DNA of 64,000 nt from an uncultured Blautia sp. (GTDB lineage Bacteria > Bacillota > Clostridia > Lachnospirales > Lachnospiraceae). This document shows positions 1-8,598 of the stretch, piece by piece. Under the pieces are notes generated by a model. That model saw nothing but the letters and a program-made list of their open reading frames with translations. It did not search any database and was not told the origin of the DNA. How positions within the stretch are numbered: the stretch's first letter is position 1; each line of letters begins with the position of its first letter. The position numbers and the translations under genes are program-made. The stretch is from positions 124,001-188,000 of the forward strand of contig URVB01000003.1 in assembly GCA_900551075.1 (NCBI GenBank), given 5' to 3'.

Positions 1-849
1 TACCAGGATGTATTTCGCTCCCTGGGAATTACCGGAAAAAGGCTCAGAATCGGCGTAGCCAGTTATCTGGATACTTCTGTTGTGATTATGGAAGGAATTA
101 AGGCGGCATTTCCGGAGGCGGAGATTGTTCGCGCAGACCATATTATGGTTGAGCTTCGTTCCATTAAGTCCGTAAATGAAATCAACTGTCTGAGGGAGGG
201 ATACAGAATTGCGGAATTGGCAACACAGCAGGTGATCAAAGAAATCCGGCCGGGCATGACAGAGCTCCAGATGGTTGGTGTGGCGGAAAGAGTTGTGTAC
301 GAAAATGGGGCTGAATATGAAGGACTTCCTATGTATGTGTTTTCGGAGGCATCCACACGCCATGCCATTTCCAGGTCCGGGTATCGGAAATTCCAAAAGG
401 GCGATATTGTACAGTTGAATCTGTCGGCCAAGATGGATGGTTACTCCGCGGCTATCGGTTATCCTATTGTGTTGGGCAGGCTGGAAGGAAGGCGCAGGGA
501 TGTGGTGCTGTTTGGGCTGGAAGCGCACAGATGGACCCAGGAGCAGGTAAAAGCAGGAGTTCCGGCATCTGACATCGCTAAGAATTTTTATCAGTATTAT
601 GTGGATAATGGATATAAAGAGAATTTTGTTTATGGCCCGCTTCATGGAACCGGTATGATTGAGGTAGAGGCTCCGTGGGTAGAGACAACTTCCGATTATA
701 AACTGCAGACAAACATGACCTATCAGATTGATACCTTTATTTCTGCCGATACCTTTGGTGTGCGTTGGGAAAAGGGGATTGCAGTAACTGAGACCGGCTG
801 TGATGTACTTTCACCGGAAATCGGCAGGCTTTATGAACTGGAGTTTTAG
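1..849 (+). CDS. M24-fold (creatinase/aminopeptidase-P type) hydrolase, 5' end outside window
   Basis: The frame is open from base 1, so the N-terminal domain lies outside the window; the stop is TAG at 847-849. The visible part is the pita-bread C-terminal domain of the peptidase M24 family. The usual metal ligands are not conserved. The segment normally reading D-x-G-x-x-Y-x-G-Y-x-x-D appears as LNLSAKMDGYSAA, so both aspartates are replaced. The usual HGxGxxxHE appears as HGTGMIEVE: the first His is kept but the metal His is Val. Creatinase is the known metal-free member of this fold, and the next gene is a creatininase-family amidohydrolase. A non-peptidase C-N hydrolase is therefore more likely than an aminopeptidase. 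The substrate is an inference and could be another guanidino or amide compound. Confidence 0.75.
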   Translation, partial: YQDVFRSLGITGKRLRIGVASYLDTSVVIMEGIKAAFPEAEIVRADHIMVELRSIKSVNEINCLREGYRIAELATQQVIKEIRPGMTELQMVGVAERVVYENGAEYEGLPMYVFSEASTRHAISRSGYRKFQKGDIVQLNLSAKMDGYSAAIGYPIVLGRLEGRRRDVVLFGLEAHRWTQEQVKAGVPASDIAKNFYQYYVDNGYKENFVYGPLHGTGMIEVEAPWVETTSDYKLQTNMTYQIDTFISADTFGVRWEKGIAVTETGCDVLSPEIGRLYELEF

Positions 850-913
850 CATGTAAACCGACGCTTTGGTAAATGAGCAGGAGTTTTTTCCATAGGAAGG
901 GGATGCGGATATT

Positions 914-1651
914 ATGCAAATGATTGATATGTTCTTCGAGCAGCTCGAGGACGCAAAAAATAGAAGAGTTCCTTTTATCATTCCCATTGGAACTATTGAA
1001 TATCATGCCCGCCATGCAAGCTGCGGCACGGATACAATGGTCATTACCGGAATTATGAGGGAGCTTGGGAAATCGAAGGAAATTGTTGTGTGCCCGCCTG
1101 TCTGGTACGGTGTTGCCAGCTATGCGGTGGCGGGACCGGAGAAAGGAACGGTCCATGTGGATGCAGATACCTATGAGCAATACATCTACTGTATTCTCAA
1201 ATCCATGATTTATGGCGGGAATAAAAATATTTATTGTGTTGTCCATCATCAGACCGAGGAGGCCGGCTTGATGCCTATGACGTTAGCGTGCCATAAAGCG
1301 GCCAAAAAGGTCATCATGGAATATATGGAGGATACCAGAGGAAAAGGCTGGTGGGGAAGCAATGATTATGCGGATTATTATAAAAATCTTGGGACAGGAG
1401 ACGATCCGTTTTCCTACATCAAAGTCATTCCGCTGATCAGTGCAGAGGCGCAGCATAAATGCGGTGGTTTTGATCATGCGGGGAAATATGAATCCAGTCT
1501 CATGTATGCTCTTTATCCTGATCATGTAGATTTGGATAAAACGAAGGAAAATATAGAATGGTTTGCGCAGAGTGCAAGAGAAACCAATATGGAATTGGGG
1601 CAGCACATGGTACGGTGTACATTAAAAGCGTTACAGGAAATAATAAACTAA
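914..1651 (+). CDS. creatininase-family amidohydrolase
   Basis: This is a 245-residue protein of the creatininase (creatinine amidohydrolase) family, which are cytoplasmic metal-dependent cyclic-amide hydrolases. Residues about 23-36 read IPIGTIEYHARHAS followed by CGTD. This matches the family pattern P-x-G-x-x-E-x-H...G-T-D, whose Glu, His and Asp bind metal. A second cluster, GGNKNIYCVVHHQTEE, sits where the family has GGN and its His/Glu ligands. The start is fixed by AGGAAGGGG 9 bases upstream of ATG 914. It follows a metal-less creatinase-fold gene by 64 bp in the same direction, so the two probably form an operon for a creatine/creatinine-like compound. Other members of the family act on N-formylated or cofactor amides, so the substrate is not certain. 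Confidence 0.8.
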   Translation: MQMIDMFFEQLEDAKNRRVPFIIPIGTIEYHARHASCGTDTMVITGIMRELGKSKEIVVCPPVWYGVASYAVAGPEKGTVHVDADTYEQYIYCILKSMIYGGNKNIYCVVHHQTEEAGLMPMTLACHKAAKKVIMEYMEDTRGKGWWGSNDYADYYKNLGTGDDPFSYIKVIPLISAEAQHKCGGFDHAGKYESSLMYALYPDHVDLDKTKENIEWFAQSARETNMELGQHMVRCTLKALQEIIN

Positions 1652-1759
1652 AAGAGATTGGCACCTGTCAATACAGGTATAGGGTATTGGCGAAATGTAA
1701 GTGATACGGTACACGGATGTTGTTTGTTTTTATTCAGCAGAAAGGGGCGCAGAGGCTTC

Positions 1760-2356
1760 ATGACAGAGGAGCAAAAGGCACTGGCGGGTATTTTATATAA
1801 TGCGAAGTCACCTGATTTGGATAAAGAGAGGGTTAGAAGCCAGGAGTTATGTTTTGCATACAATCAGCTTCGGCCATCGCAGAAACATGAGCGGGAAAAG
1901 CTGATACGCACGGAGATGGGAAAGACGGGAGAGCACTTTCGGATAGAGGCTCCATTTCACTGTGATTTCTGGAAAAGAGTGACTTTGGGAGAGAACTTCT
2001 TTTCCAACTATAATTTTACGATTTTAGCGGGCAATGAGGTATTCTTTGGAGACAATGTAATGATAGGGCCAAACTGCGGGATTTATGCTGCAGGGCATCC
2101 TTTTGACGCAAAAAGAAGAGCTGCCGGTTTGGAATATGCCAGACCGGTTCGTATTGGCAATCATGTATGGATTGGAGGACATGTATCGGTTGTGTCAGGC
2201 GTGACAATTGGAGACGGGACAGTAATTGCGGCCGGAAGTGTTGTGGTAAACGATATCCCGGCGAATGTTCTGGCAGGCGGAAATCCCTGCAGGGTGATAA
2301 GAGAGATTTCAGACAGGGATGATGAAAAATATATGGTTCTTCCATATTTGGGATGA
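1760..2356 (+). CDS. maltose/galactoside O-acetyltransferase-type hexapeptide transferase
   Basis: This 198-residue protein has the left-handed beta-helix of acetyl-CoA-dependent sugar O-acetyltransferases (LacA/Mac/NodL group). The N-terminal Mac-type helical segment (LAGILYNAKSPDL, about residues 7-19) is followed by hexapeptide repeats. These include GPNCGIYAAGHP, with the catalytic His seen in LacA-type enzymes, and the terminal IGNHVWIGG...SVV.GVTIGDGTVIAAGSVV. The frame stays open upstream to 1658, but that extension is basic and unlike the family, so ATG 1760 is chosen. The likely substrate is a free sugar hydroxyl. It lies 108 bp after the creatininase-type gene and is followed by a strong terminator, so it may end that operon. 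Confidence 0.85.
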   Translation: MTEEQKALAGILYNAKSPDLDKERVRSQELCFAYNQLRPSQKHEREKLIRTEMGKTGEHFRIEAPFHCDFWKRVTLGENFFSNYNFTILAGNEVFFGDNVMIGPNCGIYAAGHPFDAKRRAAGLEYARPVRIGNHVWIGGHVSVVSGVTIGDGTVIAAGSVVVNDIPANVLAGGNPCRVIREISDRDDEKYMVLPYLG

Positions 2357-2358
2357 GA

Positions 2359-2392
2359 AATGTCCGGCTGTTGGTAAAGCCGGACATTTTTC
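2359..2392 (+). terminator. intrinsic terminator after the acetyltransferase gene
   Basis: An 11 bp perfect stem (2359-2369 with 2378-2388) and an 8-base loop are followed by a T run. It ends the operon that starts before base 1. Confidence 0.85.
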
Positions 2393-2526
2393 CTGATATG
2401 AAAGCTGTTATTTACGGTATCAGAATATGGTGTTTTTCCGGCCGCGTCCAGGTTTTATGAGACTTCAGATTTTAGATTTGGTATATTGTAAAGGAGCGGC
2501 AATCTGTGTGTGCGTAATAAGAGAGA

Positions 2527-3171
2527 TCAACCGCAAATATAATTGCTTAGGCCAAGTATTTTATAGTATCCGGCGACAGCACCCTGGTCTTCTGCGCCGG
2601 CGCACTGTGCAGCATGTACGGCAGCCTTACCGAAGACGGGAACCATATCTTTGGTTGCTTCCACACCGGATTTTGCGCCGTTTAAGGCAGCCGTAATCAC
2701 TTCTTCAAGAGAAGCTCCGTTAGCGGCGGCGGCAGAAGCGGCTTGGGCCGCAGGCAGGACTGCATCATAAATCGTACGCTGACCTGCCTGACATTTGCCG
2801 CGTTTCCGGATTCCGTCAGCGAAACCTGTCAGATAAGCAGCGAGAGCGGGCCCATCCAGTTCCGTCTTGCCCTTTAATGCTTTGCCGCCCTCCATAATAC
2901 CGGCAGACATCAAAAATCCCATGGTGGAAGGTACCAAAGAGGACATTTTCATACCGGCCTTCATAAGCATTTTTCCAATATCTCCGGCAGCTTCCTCAGC
3001 TTCAGCGCGCATCAGATCAGGAAGAGCGGCATATCCTTTGCTCATTGTCAGACCCAGATCGCCGTCGCCGAGAAGCGCGTCCATTTTACATAATTCTTCC
3101 TTTTTTTCTACAAACAGAGTGCCTGCGGAAGCAAATAAATCAGGTACCTGTTCAAACAGAATCTTATCCAT
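2527..3171 (-). CDS. dhaL: DhaL-type subunit of dihydroxyacetone-family kinase
   Basis: This 214-residue protein is the all-helical ADP/ATP-binding DhaL domain. The motif KMDALLGDGDLGLTMSKG (about residues 29-46) holds the Asp residues that coordinate Mg2+ and nucleotide. SSLVPSTMGFLMSAG and GADQ-like turns follow family positions. It acts with DhaK to phosphorylate a short ketose such as dihydroxyacetone. The gene is 22 bp downstream of dhaK on the minus strand, so the two are co-transcribed. No DhaM (PTS-linked) subunit is in the window. Two-subunit DhaK/DhaL pairs without local DhaM occur both in PEP-dependent and in ATP-dependent tetrose kinases, so the phosphodonor cannot be decided here. 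Confidence 0.9.
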   Translation of the reverse strand: MDKILFEQVPDLFASAGTLFVEKKEELCKMDALLGDGDLGLTMSKGYAALPDLMRAEAEEAAGDIGKMLMKAGMKMSSLVPSTMGFLMSAGIMEGGKALKGKTELDGPALAAYLTGFADGIRKRGKCQAGQRTIYDAVLPAAQAASAAAANGASLEEVITAALNGAKSGVEATKDMVPVFGKAAVHAAQCAGAEDQGAVAGYYKILGLSNYICG

Positions 3172-3193
3172 GCTCAGTTCTCCTTGAAAGTAA

Positions 3194-4186
3194 TTATTTC
3201 TGGCAGATAAACGGAGTATTTACCGGGTGATCCAAGTATTTCTTCAGTTCGTCATTCATCCTGCAGACAGAGACAGAAGCACCCGCCATCTCCATGGAAG
3301 TAGCATATTCACCGACCATTGTTTTGTATATTCTGATACCTTTGGAAGTCAGGATTTCAGTCACATCGTGGGATAATATGTACAATTCCTCAACAGAGGT
3401 AGCGCCGAGCCCGTTGATCAGAAGAGAGACCTCTTCTCCATCAGCAACCGGCATATCATTCAGCAGGGTGTTCAGGGATTCCTCCGCGATTTCGCGGGAG
3501 GTTTTCAGGGGGCCGTTCCATACGCCCGGTTCGCCGTGGATGCCTATACCCATAGCCATTTCATCTTCCTTCAGCTCGAAGTTCGCGTGGCCAACCTCAG
3601 GAATGATACATGGAGTTAATGCAAAGCCTACGGTGCGGGTATTGTCTTTTGCCATCCGTGCTGCAGCTAAAACTGCATCAAGATCGCCCCCCTCGTCAGC
3701 TTTTGCACCGGCCGCCTTAAACATAAAGTAAATACCGGCTACACCGCGGCGTGTATCCGGGTTTGCATGGGAGTTGACATCATCTGCGCCTACGATGCTT
3801 TTGCAGACAATATCATCCATATCGCATAAATCTGCGGCCATATCAAAGGTCATGATATCACCGGTGTAATTTCCGTACAGATACAGAACGCCGGCGCCCG
3901 CTTCAACCTCTTTCGAAATGTTATAAATCTGTTCCGGAGAGGGAGACTGGAATACACCGCCGACACCGCAGCCATCGATCAGTCCGTCACCGACATAACC
4001 CAAAAACAGAGGCAGGTGTCCGGAACCGCCACCGGTAATGATCGCAACTTTGCCGGGAGTCTTTTTGGCTTTACAGTAGCAGCGAAGGTCTCCTTCAGCA
4101 TATTTCACCTGATCTGCATGAGCGGCATAAATACCCTTCAGCATATCGTCAACATAGGTTTCCGGTGCATTAATTATTTTCTTCAT
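3194..4186 (-). CDS. dhaK: DhaK-type subunit of dihydroxyacetone-family kinase
   Basis: This 330-residue protein has the DhaK fold that binds the keto-sugar covalently through a histidine. It shows GGGSGHLP (about residues 52-59; family GGGSGHEP), NYTGDIMTFDMA with the catalytic Asp, and GIGIHGEPGVW, where the His forms the hemiaminal with the substrate. The Glu to Leu change in GGGSGHEP is a small departure from the classical enzyme and may point to another short ketose. The start ATG at 4186 has a GAGG-type ribosome site, and the gene is first of a minus-strand dhaK-dhaL pair. A consensus-like promoter lies 80-110 bp upstream. Confidence 0.92.
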   Translation of the reverse strand: MKKIINAPETYVDDMLKGIYAAHADQVKYAEGDLRCYCKAKKTPGKVAIITGGGSGHLPLFLGYVGDGLIDGCGVGGVFQSPSPEQIYNISKEVEAGAGVLYLYGNYTGDIMTFDMAADLCDMDDIVCKSIVGADDVNSHANPDTRRGVAGIYFMFKAAGAKADEGGDLDAVLAAARMAKDNTRTVGFALTPCIIPEVGHANFELKEDEMAMGIGIHGEPGVWNGPLKTSREIAEESLNTLLNDMPVADGEEVSLLINGLGATSVEELYILSHDVTEILTSKGIRIYKTMVGEYATSMEMAGASVSVCRMNDELKKYLDHPVNTPFICQK

Positions 4187-4267
4187 GAATTACCTCCTCA
4201 AAGTTTTAGTATGATGTTCTGAGAATGTGAGAGCTAAGGCTGTAAACCTTGTTATTAACATACTATA

Positions 4268-4296
4268 ATTGTAAGGCTTTGGGTCCGGTTTGTCAA
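4268..4296 (-). promoter_or_regulatory. sigma-A-type promoter for dhaK-dhaL
   Basis: On the minus strand TTGACA (4291-4296) is followed by a 17-base spacer and TACAAT (4268-4273). It reads toward dhaK, leaving a leader of about 75 bases. Confidence 0.7.
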
Positions 4297-4477
4297 TTAT
4301 TTTGCCCGAAAATGTGGCGTTATATCGATTTGTTTTGTACAAACCGACCAAAAGCAAACAAAAAGAAACATTCTGGAGAAACTTTGAGAAATATGATGGC
4401 TGTTCATTTGACTTTTGGATAAAATACCAGTACAATAAAGCATATGAGGACGATAAAGTAGAAAGAAGAGCGTATAT

Positions 4478-4813
4478 ATGATTCATATCCTGGAAGTTGT
4501 GCTGAGGTATATTGTGGAAGTCGGCATTTTGATTTTTGAATTTATCGGGGTGGGCATTATCATATGGACAAGCCTGGTAAGCTTTTATAAATATGTCACA
4601 AGAAGACCGGACACCAGAATCTGCCTGGGCAAGGGGCTGGCTATGGGTCTGGAATTCAAGATTGGCAGTGAGATTCTGAGAACAGTCATTGTACGCGAGT
4701 GGAGTGAGATCGCAATTGTCGCCGGTATTATCGCACTCCGTGCTGCGCTTACATTTCTGATACACTGGGAGATCAAAGAGGAGGAAAAGGAAGCGGCATG
4801 GAAAACGAACTGA
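4478..4813 (+). CDS. DUF1622 family small membrane protein
   Basis: This 111-residue protein has three predicted membrane helices (about residues 4-33, 64-85 and 86-97). The first helix is followed by a basic stretch and the family-typical LGKGLAMGLEFKIGSEILRT segment, which marks DUF1622. The function is unknown. Such proteins are small integral membrane proteins often found near transport or stress genes. The start at 4478 has only a weak AGAAG ribosome site. A decayed second small membrane protein gene begins just two bases after its stop, which suggests a former two-gene operon. Confidence 0.75.
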   Translation: MIHILEVVLRYIVEVGILIFEFIGVGIIIWTSLVSFYKYVTRRPDTRICLGKGLAMGLEFKIGSEILRTVIVREWSEIAIVAGIIALRAALTFLIHWEIKEEEKEAAWKTN

Positions 4814-4814
4814 A

Positions 4815-5132
4815 ATGCACATAGCTATACGGTCATCAAAGCGCATAAGAGGGGGTCTTTGCCTTTCTCACAGTGCTGGTTACCGTACATGCCTATGTCT
4901 TTTACAGCCTGTATGTGGTAAACGGGAATATTCTGATGTCGGCCACAGGCGCGGCTTTATCGCAGCATGGCTGTATTATCCTTATTATGCGGGATTCAAT
5001 ATGGGTACGCTGCTTGCGGGCTGGCTGAAATTAGTTTGCTTTCATTTTCCGTTTGCGTATTTTACGCAGATGTTCTTTATCCAGCCGTTTATCAGGACTG
5101 TATTCAAAGCTTTGTTTTGCGAGAACAGATAG
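4815..5132 (+). pseudogene. decayed DUF2798-type membrane protein
   Basis: Two parts of one membrane protein lie in different frames. At 4855-4940 one frame reads GVFAFLTVLVTVHAYVFYSL, which looks like the first helix of a DUF2798 protein, and it then hits stops. From about 4990 another frame reads MGTLLAGWLKLVCFHFPFAY and ends ...PFIRTVFKALFCENR, which matches the family's C-terminal half. At least one frameshift and probably a deletion separate them, and no intact start precedes the first helix. The continuous frame 4815-5132 is therefore not a real protein in its first half. Confidence 0.6.
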
Positions 5133-5320
5133 CCGGTTCCCGGCTTTTCGTACGGTTTGGGGATTCGTCTGCACGATAAAGGATTTTTGTTGATGCCAGC
5201 AAAGCGAAATCGTCAGAGAATGACGCGGACGCTGTTATAGGCGTCCGGCAATGATGGATGAGCTGCGTAAGGCTGGGTTCTGACAGGAATTATGTAAGAT
5301 TCACATCATGATGTGGGTTT

Positions 5321-5350
5321 AAGAAGGAGCATGAAGGTGTGCTCCTTCTT
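5321..5350. terminator. bidirectional hairpin terminator
   Basis: Perfect 10 bp arms (5321-5330 and 5341-5350) enclose a 10-base loop, with short T or A runs outside. It lies between a decayed plus-strand gene and the 3' end of a minus-strand regulator and can serve both. Confidence 0.7.
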
Positions 5351-5371
5351 TCCGTATATTGTAGGTTTTGT

Positions 5372-5677
5372 CTATTTCATTTCTTTGATCAAATCATAAA
5401 TCAGGCGTTTCTGGTTTTCAGTTAAGTAAATCCAACGGTTAAATAAATCCAGTTGTTCGCTGCTCAATTGAACAGTAATATTATTATCTGAGAAAAATTG
5501 TGCCAGTGTAATTCCAAAGGCGGAGCATATAGCTTCCAGAGTGGAGATTGACGGCACAGTATTTCTGCGGTGAATATTTGCAATAGTGGACGAAGATAAA
5601 CCAGATTCAATTGCCAATTTGTAATCTGACCATTGCCGTTCCTTCATTAAGTCATCAATTCTTTTAATTACATCCAT
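5372..5677 (-). CDS. XRE-family helix-turn-helix regulator
   Basis: This 101-residue DNA-binding protein has a Cro/CI-type helix-turn-helix at about residues 5-62 (DYKLAIESGLSSSTIANIHR, then NTVPSISTLEAICSAFGITL). It is followed by a short C-terminal helix, LTENQKRLIYDLIKEMK. The same frame continues far upstream to 6154, but the ribosome site GGAGG six bases before ATG 5677 fixes the start. No partner gene is adjacent and the regulon is unknown. The stop abuts the hairpin at 5321-5350. Confidence 0.85.
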   Translation of the reverse strand: MDVIKRIDDLMKERQWSDYKLAIESGLSSSTIANIHRRNTVPSISTLEAICSAFGITLAQFFSDNNITVQLSSEQLDLFNRWIYLTENQKRLIYDLIKEMK

Positions 5678-5788
5678 GCCAAGCCTCCGTTTTGTAATTA
5701 TTATATTGCCCAAAAGAATGAAGAAATAGAATTCAGATGTAATAAAAATATTGCTCAATTGAGTAATTGATAGTAATATATAGACAGA

Positions 5789-6112
5789 GTGGCAGGGGTG
5801 GATTTGGTCAATTCCACCGGAAAGGTTACAGCTAAAAAAGCGGGGACGGCAAATATAACTGTAAGGGTTAATGGCTTTATGGAAGTATGTAAGGTGACAG
5901 TGGTGAATCCCCCGGAACAGTTGGTGTCCTTCAAGAGCCTGAGAGGAAAGAGCTTTACTTATAAAAATTCCAAATACTCTTTTGGCATCGGCTTTGGAAA
6001 GACGAACAACAACGTTTATATCGGTGTATGGAACCTGTCGGGGATCGGCAGTTCCGTGGACAGAACGGAGGAAGTTCAAGATGCTTATAGGTGTATAACA
6101 GAAAGAGATTGA
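5789..6112 (+). pseudogene. fragment of a Big_2-type bacterial Ig-like surface protein
   Basis: Residues 1-36 of this frame (STGKVTAKKAGTANITVRVN and flanks) are the C-terminal strands of a Big_2 immunoglobulin-like repeat, common in large secreted clostridial proteins. Everything N-terminal is missing. No signal peptide, ATG or ribosome site is present, and an upstream stop lies at 5774. The rest of the frame resembles no domain I recognise. It is probably the surviving tail of a larger exported protein, cut off by the neighbouring minus-strand regulator region. Confidence 0.5.
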
Positions 6113-6134
6113 GATGAAACGGAGGAGAATTTTG

Positions 6135-7082
6135 ATGAAGCTGACATCAATCATTTCCTGCTACAATGAAGAGGAGGCGCTTCCTTTTTTCTATCAGGAA
6201 ATAGAGAAGGTGGCAGAGATTATGCCATATGCAGAGTTCGAATTATTGTTTGTGGATGATGGTTCTGTGGATAGAACACTGGAAATACTTAAGAATCTGG
6301 CAGAAAAGGATGAGAGGGTAAAGTACATATCATTTTCGAGGAATTTTGGAAAAGAAGCTGCCATGTATGCGGGGCTGGAAAATGCTTCAGGAGATTTAGT
6401 GGTCATAATGGATGCAGATTTGCAGGACCCACCGTCTTTTCTCCCGGAAATGTACCATGCAATTATACAGGAGGGATTTGATTCTGTGGCGACAAGGCGT
6501 GTTACAAGAGCAGGTGAACCGCCCCTCCGTTCCTTATTTGCGCGTATTTTTTATAAAATGATTAATAAAATATCGAAAACGGAGGTTGTAGATGGAGCGA
6601 GGGACTATCGGATGATGAACCGGAGATTTGTAAATGCGCTTTTAGATATAAAGGAGTACTGCCGTTTTTCGAAGGGCTTGTTCGGCTGGGTAGGTTTTCG
6701 GACAAAATGGTTGGAATATGAAAACAAGGAGCGGGTGGCCGGAAGGACGAAATGGTCGTTTTGGAAGCTGTTTCTTTATTCCGTTGAGGGTATTGTGGCC
6801 TTTTCTACAGGACCGTTGGCAATCGCGTCCGTTCTGGGAGTGCTGATGCTGGAAGTAGGCGGGCTGGCGATTGTTTTTATCATAATACGGCAGCTTCTGT
6901 TCGGCGGTTCTGCCTTTGGTTGGCCTTCCCTGGTGTGTATCATACTGTTGGAGAGTGGCCTGCAGCTTTTTTGTACAGGTATCCTGGGTGTTTACCTGTC
7001 AAAGGAATATCTTGAGGTAAAGAATAGGCCGATCTATATTGTGAGAGAAGAAAATCTTAATAGGAGAGAAAATAGTGCCTAA
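6135..7082 (+). CDS. GtrB/DPM1-like family 2 glycosyltransferase with two membrane helices
   Basis: This enzyme of about 315 residues probably moves a sugar from a nucleotide sugar to undecaprenyl phosphate at the inner membrane face. The GT-A domain has SIISCYNEEEALP, FVDDGSVDRT, MDADLQDPPS (the DXD-like metal site) and the GtrB/ArnC-type RxYxxMNRRF region. Two C-terminal membrane helices follow at about residues 224-250 and 262-290. GGAGG is eight bases before ATG 6135, so that start is preferred over ATG 6114. The next gene overlaps its stop by 8 bp through GTG 7075. In GtrB systems the lipid-linked sugar is flipped and then used by a membrane glycosyltransferase such as the next gene. Confidence 0.88.
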   Translation: MKLTSIISCYNEEEALPFFYQEIEKVAEIMPYAEFELLFVDDGSVDRTLEILKNLAEKDERVKYISFSRNFGKEAAMYAGLENASGDLVVIMDADLQDPPSFLPEMYHAIIQEGFDSVATRRVTRAGEPPLRSLFARIFYKMINKISKTEVVDGARDYRMMNRRFVNALLDIKEYCRFSKGLFGWVGFRTKWLEYENKERVAGRTKWSFWKLFLYSVEGIVAFSTGPLAIASVLGVLMLEVGGLAIVFIIIRQLLFGGSAFGWPSLVCIILLESGLQLFCTGILGVYLSKEYLEVKNRPIYIVREENLNRRENSA

Positions 7083-7111
7083 TAAAGTGGGAAATAAAGT
7101 GGGAAAGCTAA

Positions 7112-8311
7112 TTGGCGTCATTTTTTTTGTGTTACTGGATATATACCGTTGTATCTGTGTTATGTCTGGACAGGAGCATTGCCTATTACCGAAGAAGCTA
7201 TGCAGCAAGCAGTCTGCGGCCTGTCATGGGTGTAATAGCAATATTGTATTTTCTGGATTGGATTTCCGGAAAGGAAATCTGGAAGAAGGCAGAGCAGATT
7301 TCCCAGAAGCGATATTATGGGATTCTGGCAAGTGTCAGTATAGCCGCTTTTATTGCGCAGGTCAGTTATCAAATGACGAAAAAGAAAACTGTGGGTATGG
7401 GGATACTGGCCATCGGTATTCTGCTGTTTGATTTTTCCTATCGCACTTTTGTGCCATATACGGACAATTACTCGGTATTGTTTCTGACACTTACATTATA
7501 TGTATATTTTAATCAAAAATTTACCCCAAAATGGATTATGCTTGGTGCTGCCTCCATAGCTATGGGATGCTTTATAAAAATTACATCTGCCATTCTTTTG
7601 ATCGCAGGTATTATTGTAGTGTTTCTTTATATGCTTCCTGAGAAAAAGAAGTTTATGAAAAGCAGCCTTCTTTTTGTGCTGGTTTTTGTATGTGTTTTTG
7701 GAGGAATGACGGTGGGATGCAAGAGATGTCTTAAGAATGCAGGCTTTGTAGAAAATACAGATACAAAATGGGGGCTTTGGCATTATTTCATGATGGGACA
7801 GAATGAAGAAACCCTGGGCGCAGGAAGAAAAGCAGACCGGGAATATTCGTCCGGTTTTGAAACCCTGGAGGAACGTAATGCCGCAAACCGTGCAGAAGGG
7901 ATCAAAAGAATCGCAAACCGGGGAATACGAAATAATATTCTGTTTTATACCTATAAAAATTTCCAGAATTATGATGATGGTTGCTTTGCTCCCGTACAAA
8001 AAACAATAAAAGGGACAAAATATGGAAATTCTTTCATTGAAAGGATTTTTATCAAGGATAAGCAATATTATTACCTTTATGCCCTTCTGGAACAGACGCT
8101 CTGGCTGTTGGTATTGGCATTGGTATTGTGCGGGGCTTTGTTATCTGTCAGACAGGATAGACACATCTTGTTTCTTCAAATGGTCATCCTGGGAGTTTCG
8201 GCATATGTACTGCTCTTTGAAGGCAGAGCCAAGTACCTGTTTATGTTTGTTCCGGTATATCTACTGTTGGCAGCAGTTGGTTTGAGATATATTTTGCACA
8301 GAGATTTATAA
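7112..8311 (+). CDS. polytopic membrane glycosyltransferase-like protein, 5' end disrupted
   Basis: This 399-residue frame has about 8-9 membrane helices and a large soluble loop near residues 220-300. It looks like the body of a GT39/PMT-like transferase that would use the lipid-linked sugar made by the preceding GtrB-type enzyme. The N-terminus looks broken. A GTG at 7075, overlapping the upstream stop, opens MPNKVGNKVGKLIGVIFFVL in another frame. A third frame around 7140-7235 carries IPLYLCYVWTGALPITEEAM, which fits the first periplasmic loop. The long frame takes over after about 7235. Its formal start is a TTG with no good ribosome site. Either the gene is a pseudogene or the sequence has indels here. 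The catalytic acidic residues of this family sit in that damaged first loop. Confidence 0.6.
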   Translation: MASFFLCYWIYTVVSVLCLDRSIAYYRRSYAASSLRPVMGVIAILYFLDWISGKEIWKKAEQISQKRYYGILASVSIAAFIAQVSYQMTKKKTVGMGILAIGILLFDFSYRTFVPYTDNYSVLFLTLTLYVYFNQKFTPKWIMLGAASIAMGCFIKITSAILLIAGIIVVFLYMLPEKKKFMKSSLLFVLVFVCVFGGMTVGCKRCLKNAGFVENTDTKWGLWHYFMMGQNEETLGAGRKADREYSSGFETLEERNAANRAEGIKRIANRGIRNNILFYTYKNFQNYDDGCFAPVQKTIKGTKYGNSFIERIFIKDKQYYYLYALLEQTLWLLVLALVLCGALLSVRQDRHILFLQMVILGVSAYVLLFEGRAKYLFMFVPVYLLLAAVGLRYILHRDL

Positions 8312-8367
8312 TGGAATTATAATCGGGTTTGCTAAAAATCTTACTCCCGCGCATACCTGCCAATGCC

Positions 8368-8465
8368 TTCGCATACACTGTAAAAACAGCGTCTTCGGAG
8401 GCTTATCCTTGAAAGCTTATATCGAAGAGCGGGCAGTGGGGATTGCCAATTATAGCATTAAAAAC
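8368..8465 (+). pseudogene. truncated duplicate of the spoIIID promoter and first 20 codons
   Basis: From TTCGCATACACTG onward this stretch matches 13126-13222 almost base for base, through the ribosome site CTTCGGAGG and the TTG start at 8409. The encoded peptide LKAYIEERAVGIANYSIKNS has four substitutions against the intact gene and then leaves the homology. It has lost the helix-turn-helix. It marks the left edge of the islet holding the HipA-like kinase, two-component system and exported protein. Confidence 0.8.
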
Positions 8466-8598
8466 AGTCATATATGGCTGTTTTTTCTTTTCAATATGGT
8501 TAAAGGATGTTATATTGATGGTAGGATACAGGGGTACTACTGCTGAAATTAAAAAATAAGAGGTGGATTTTAACATATTGTCATTGGGAGGCATGGAC

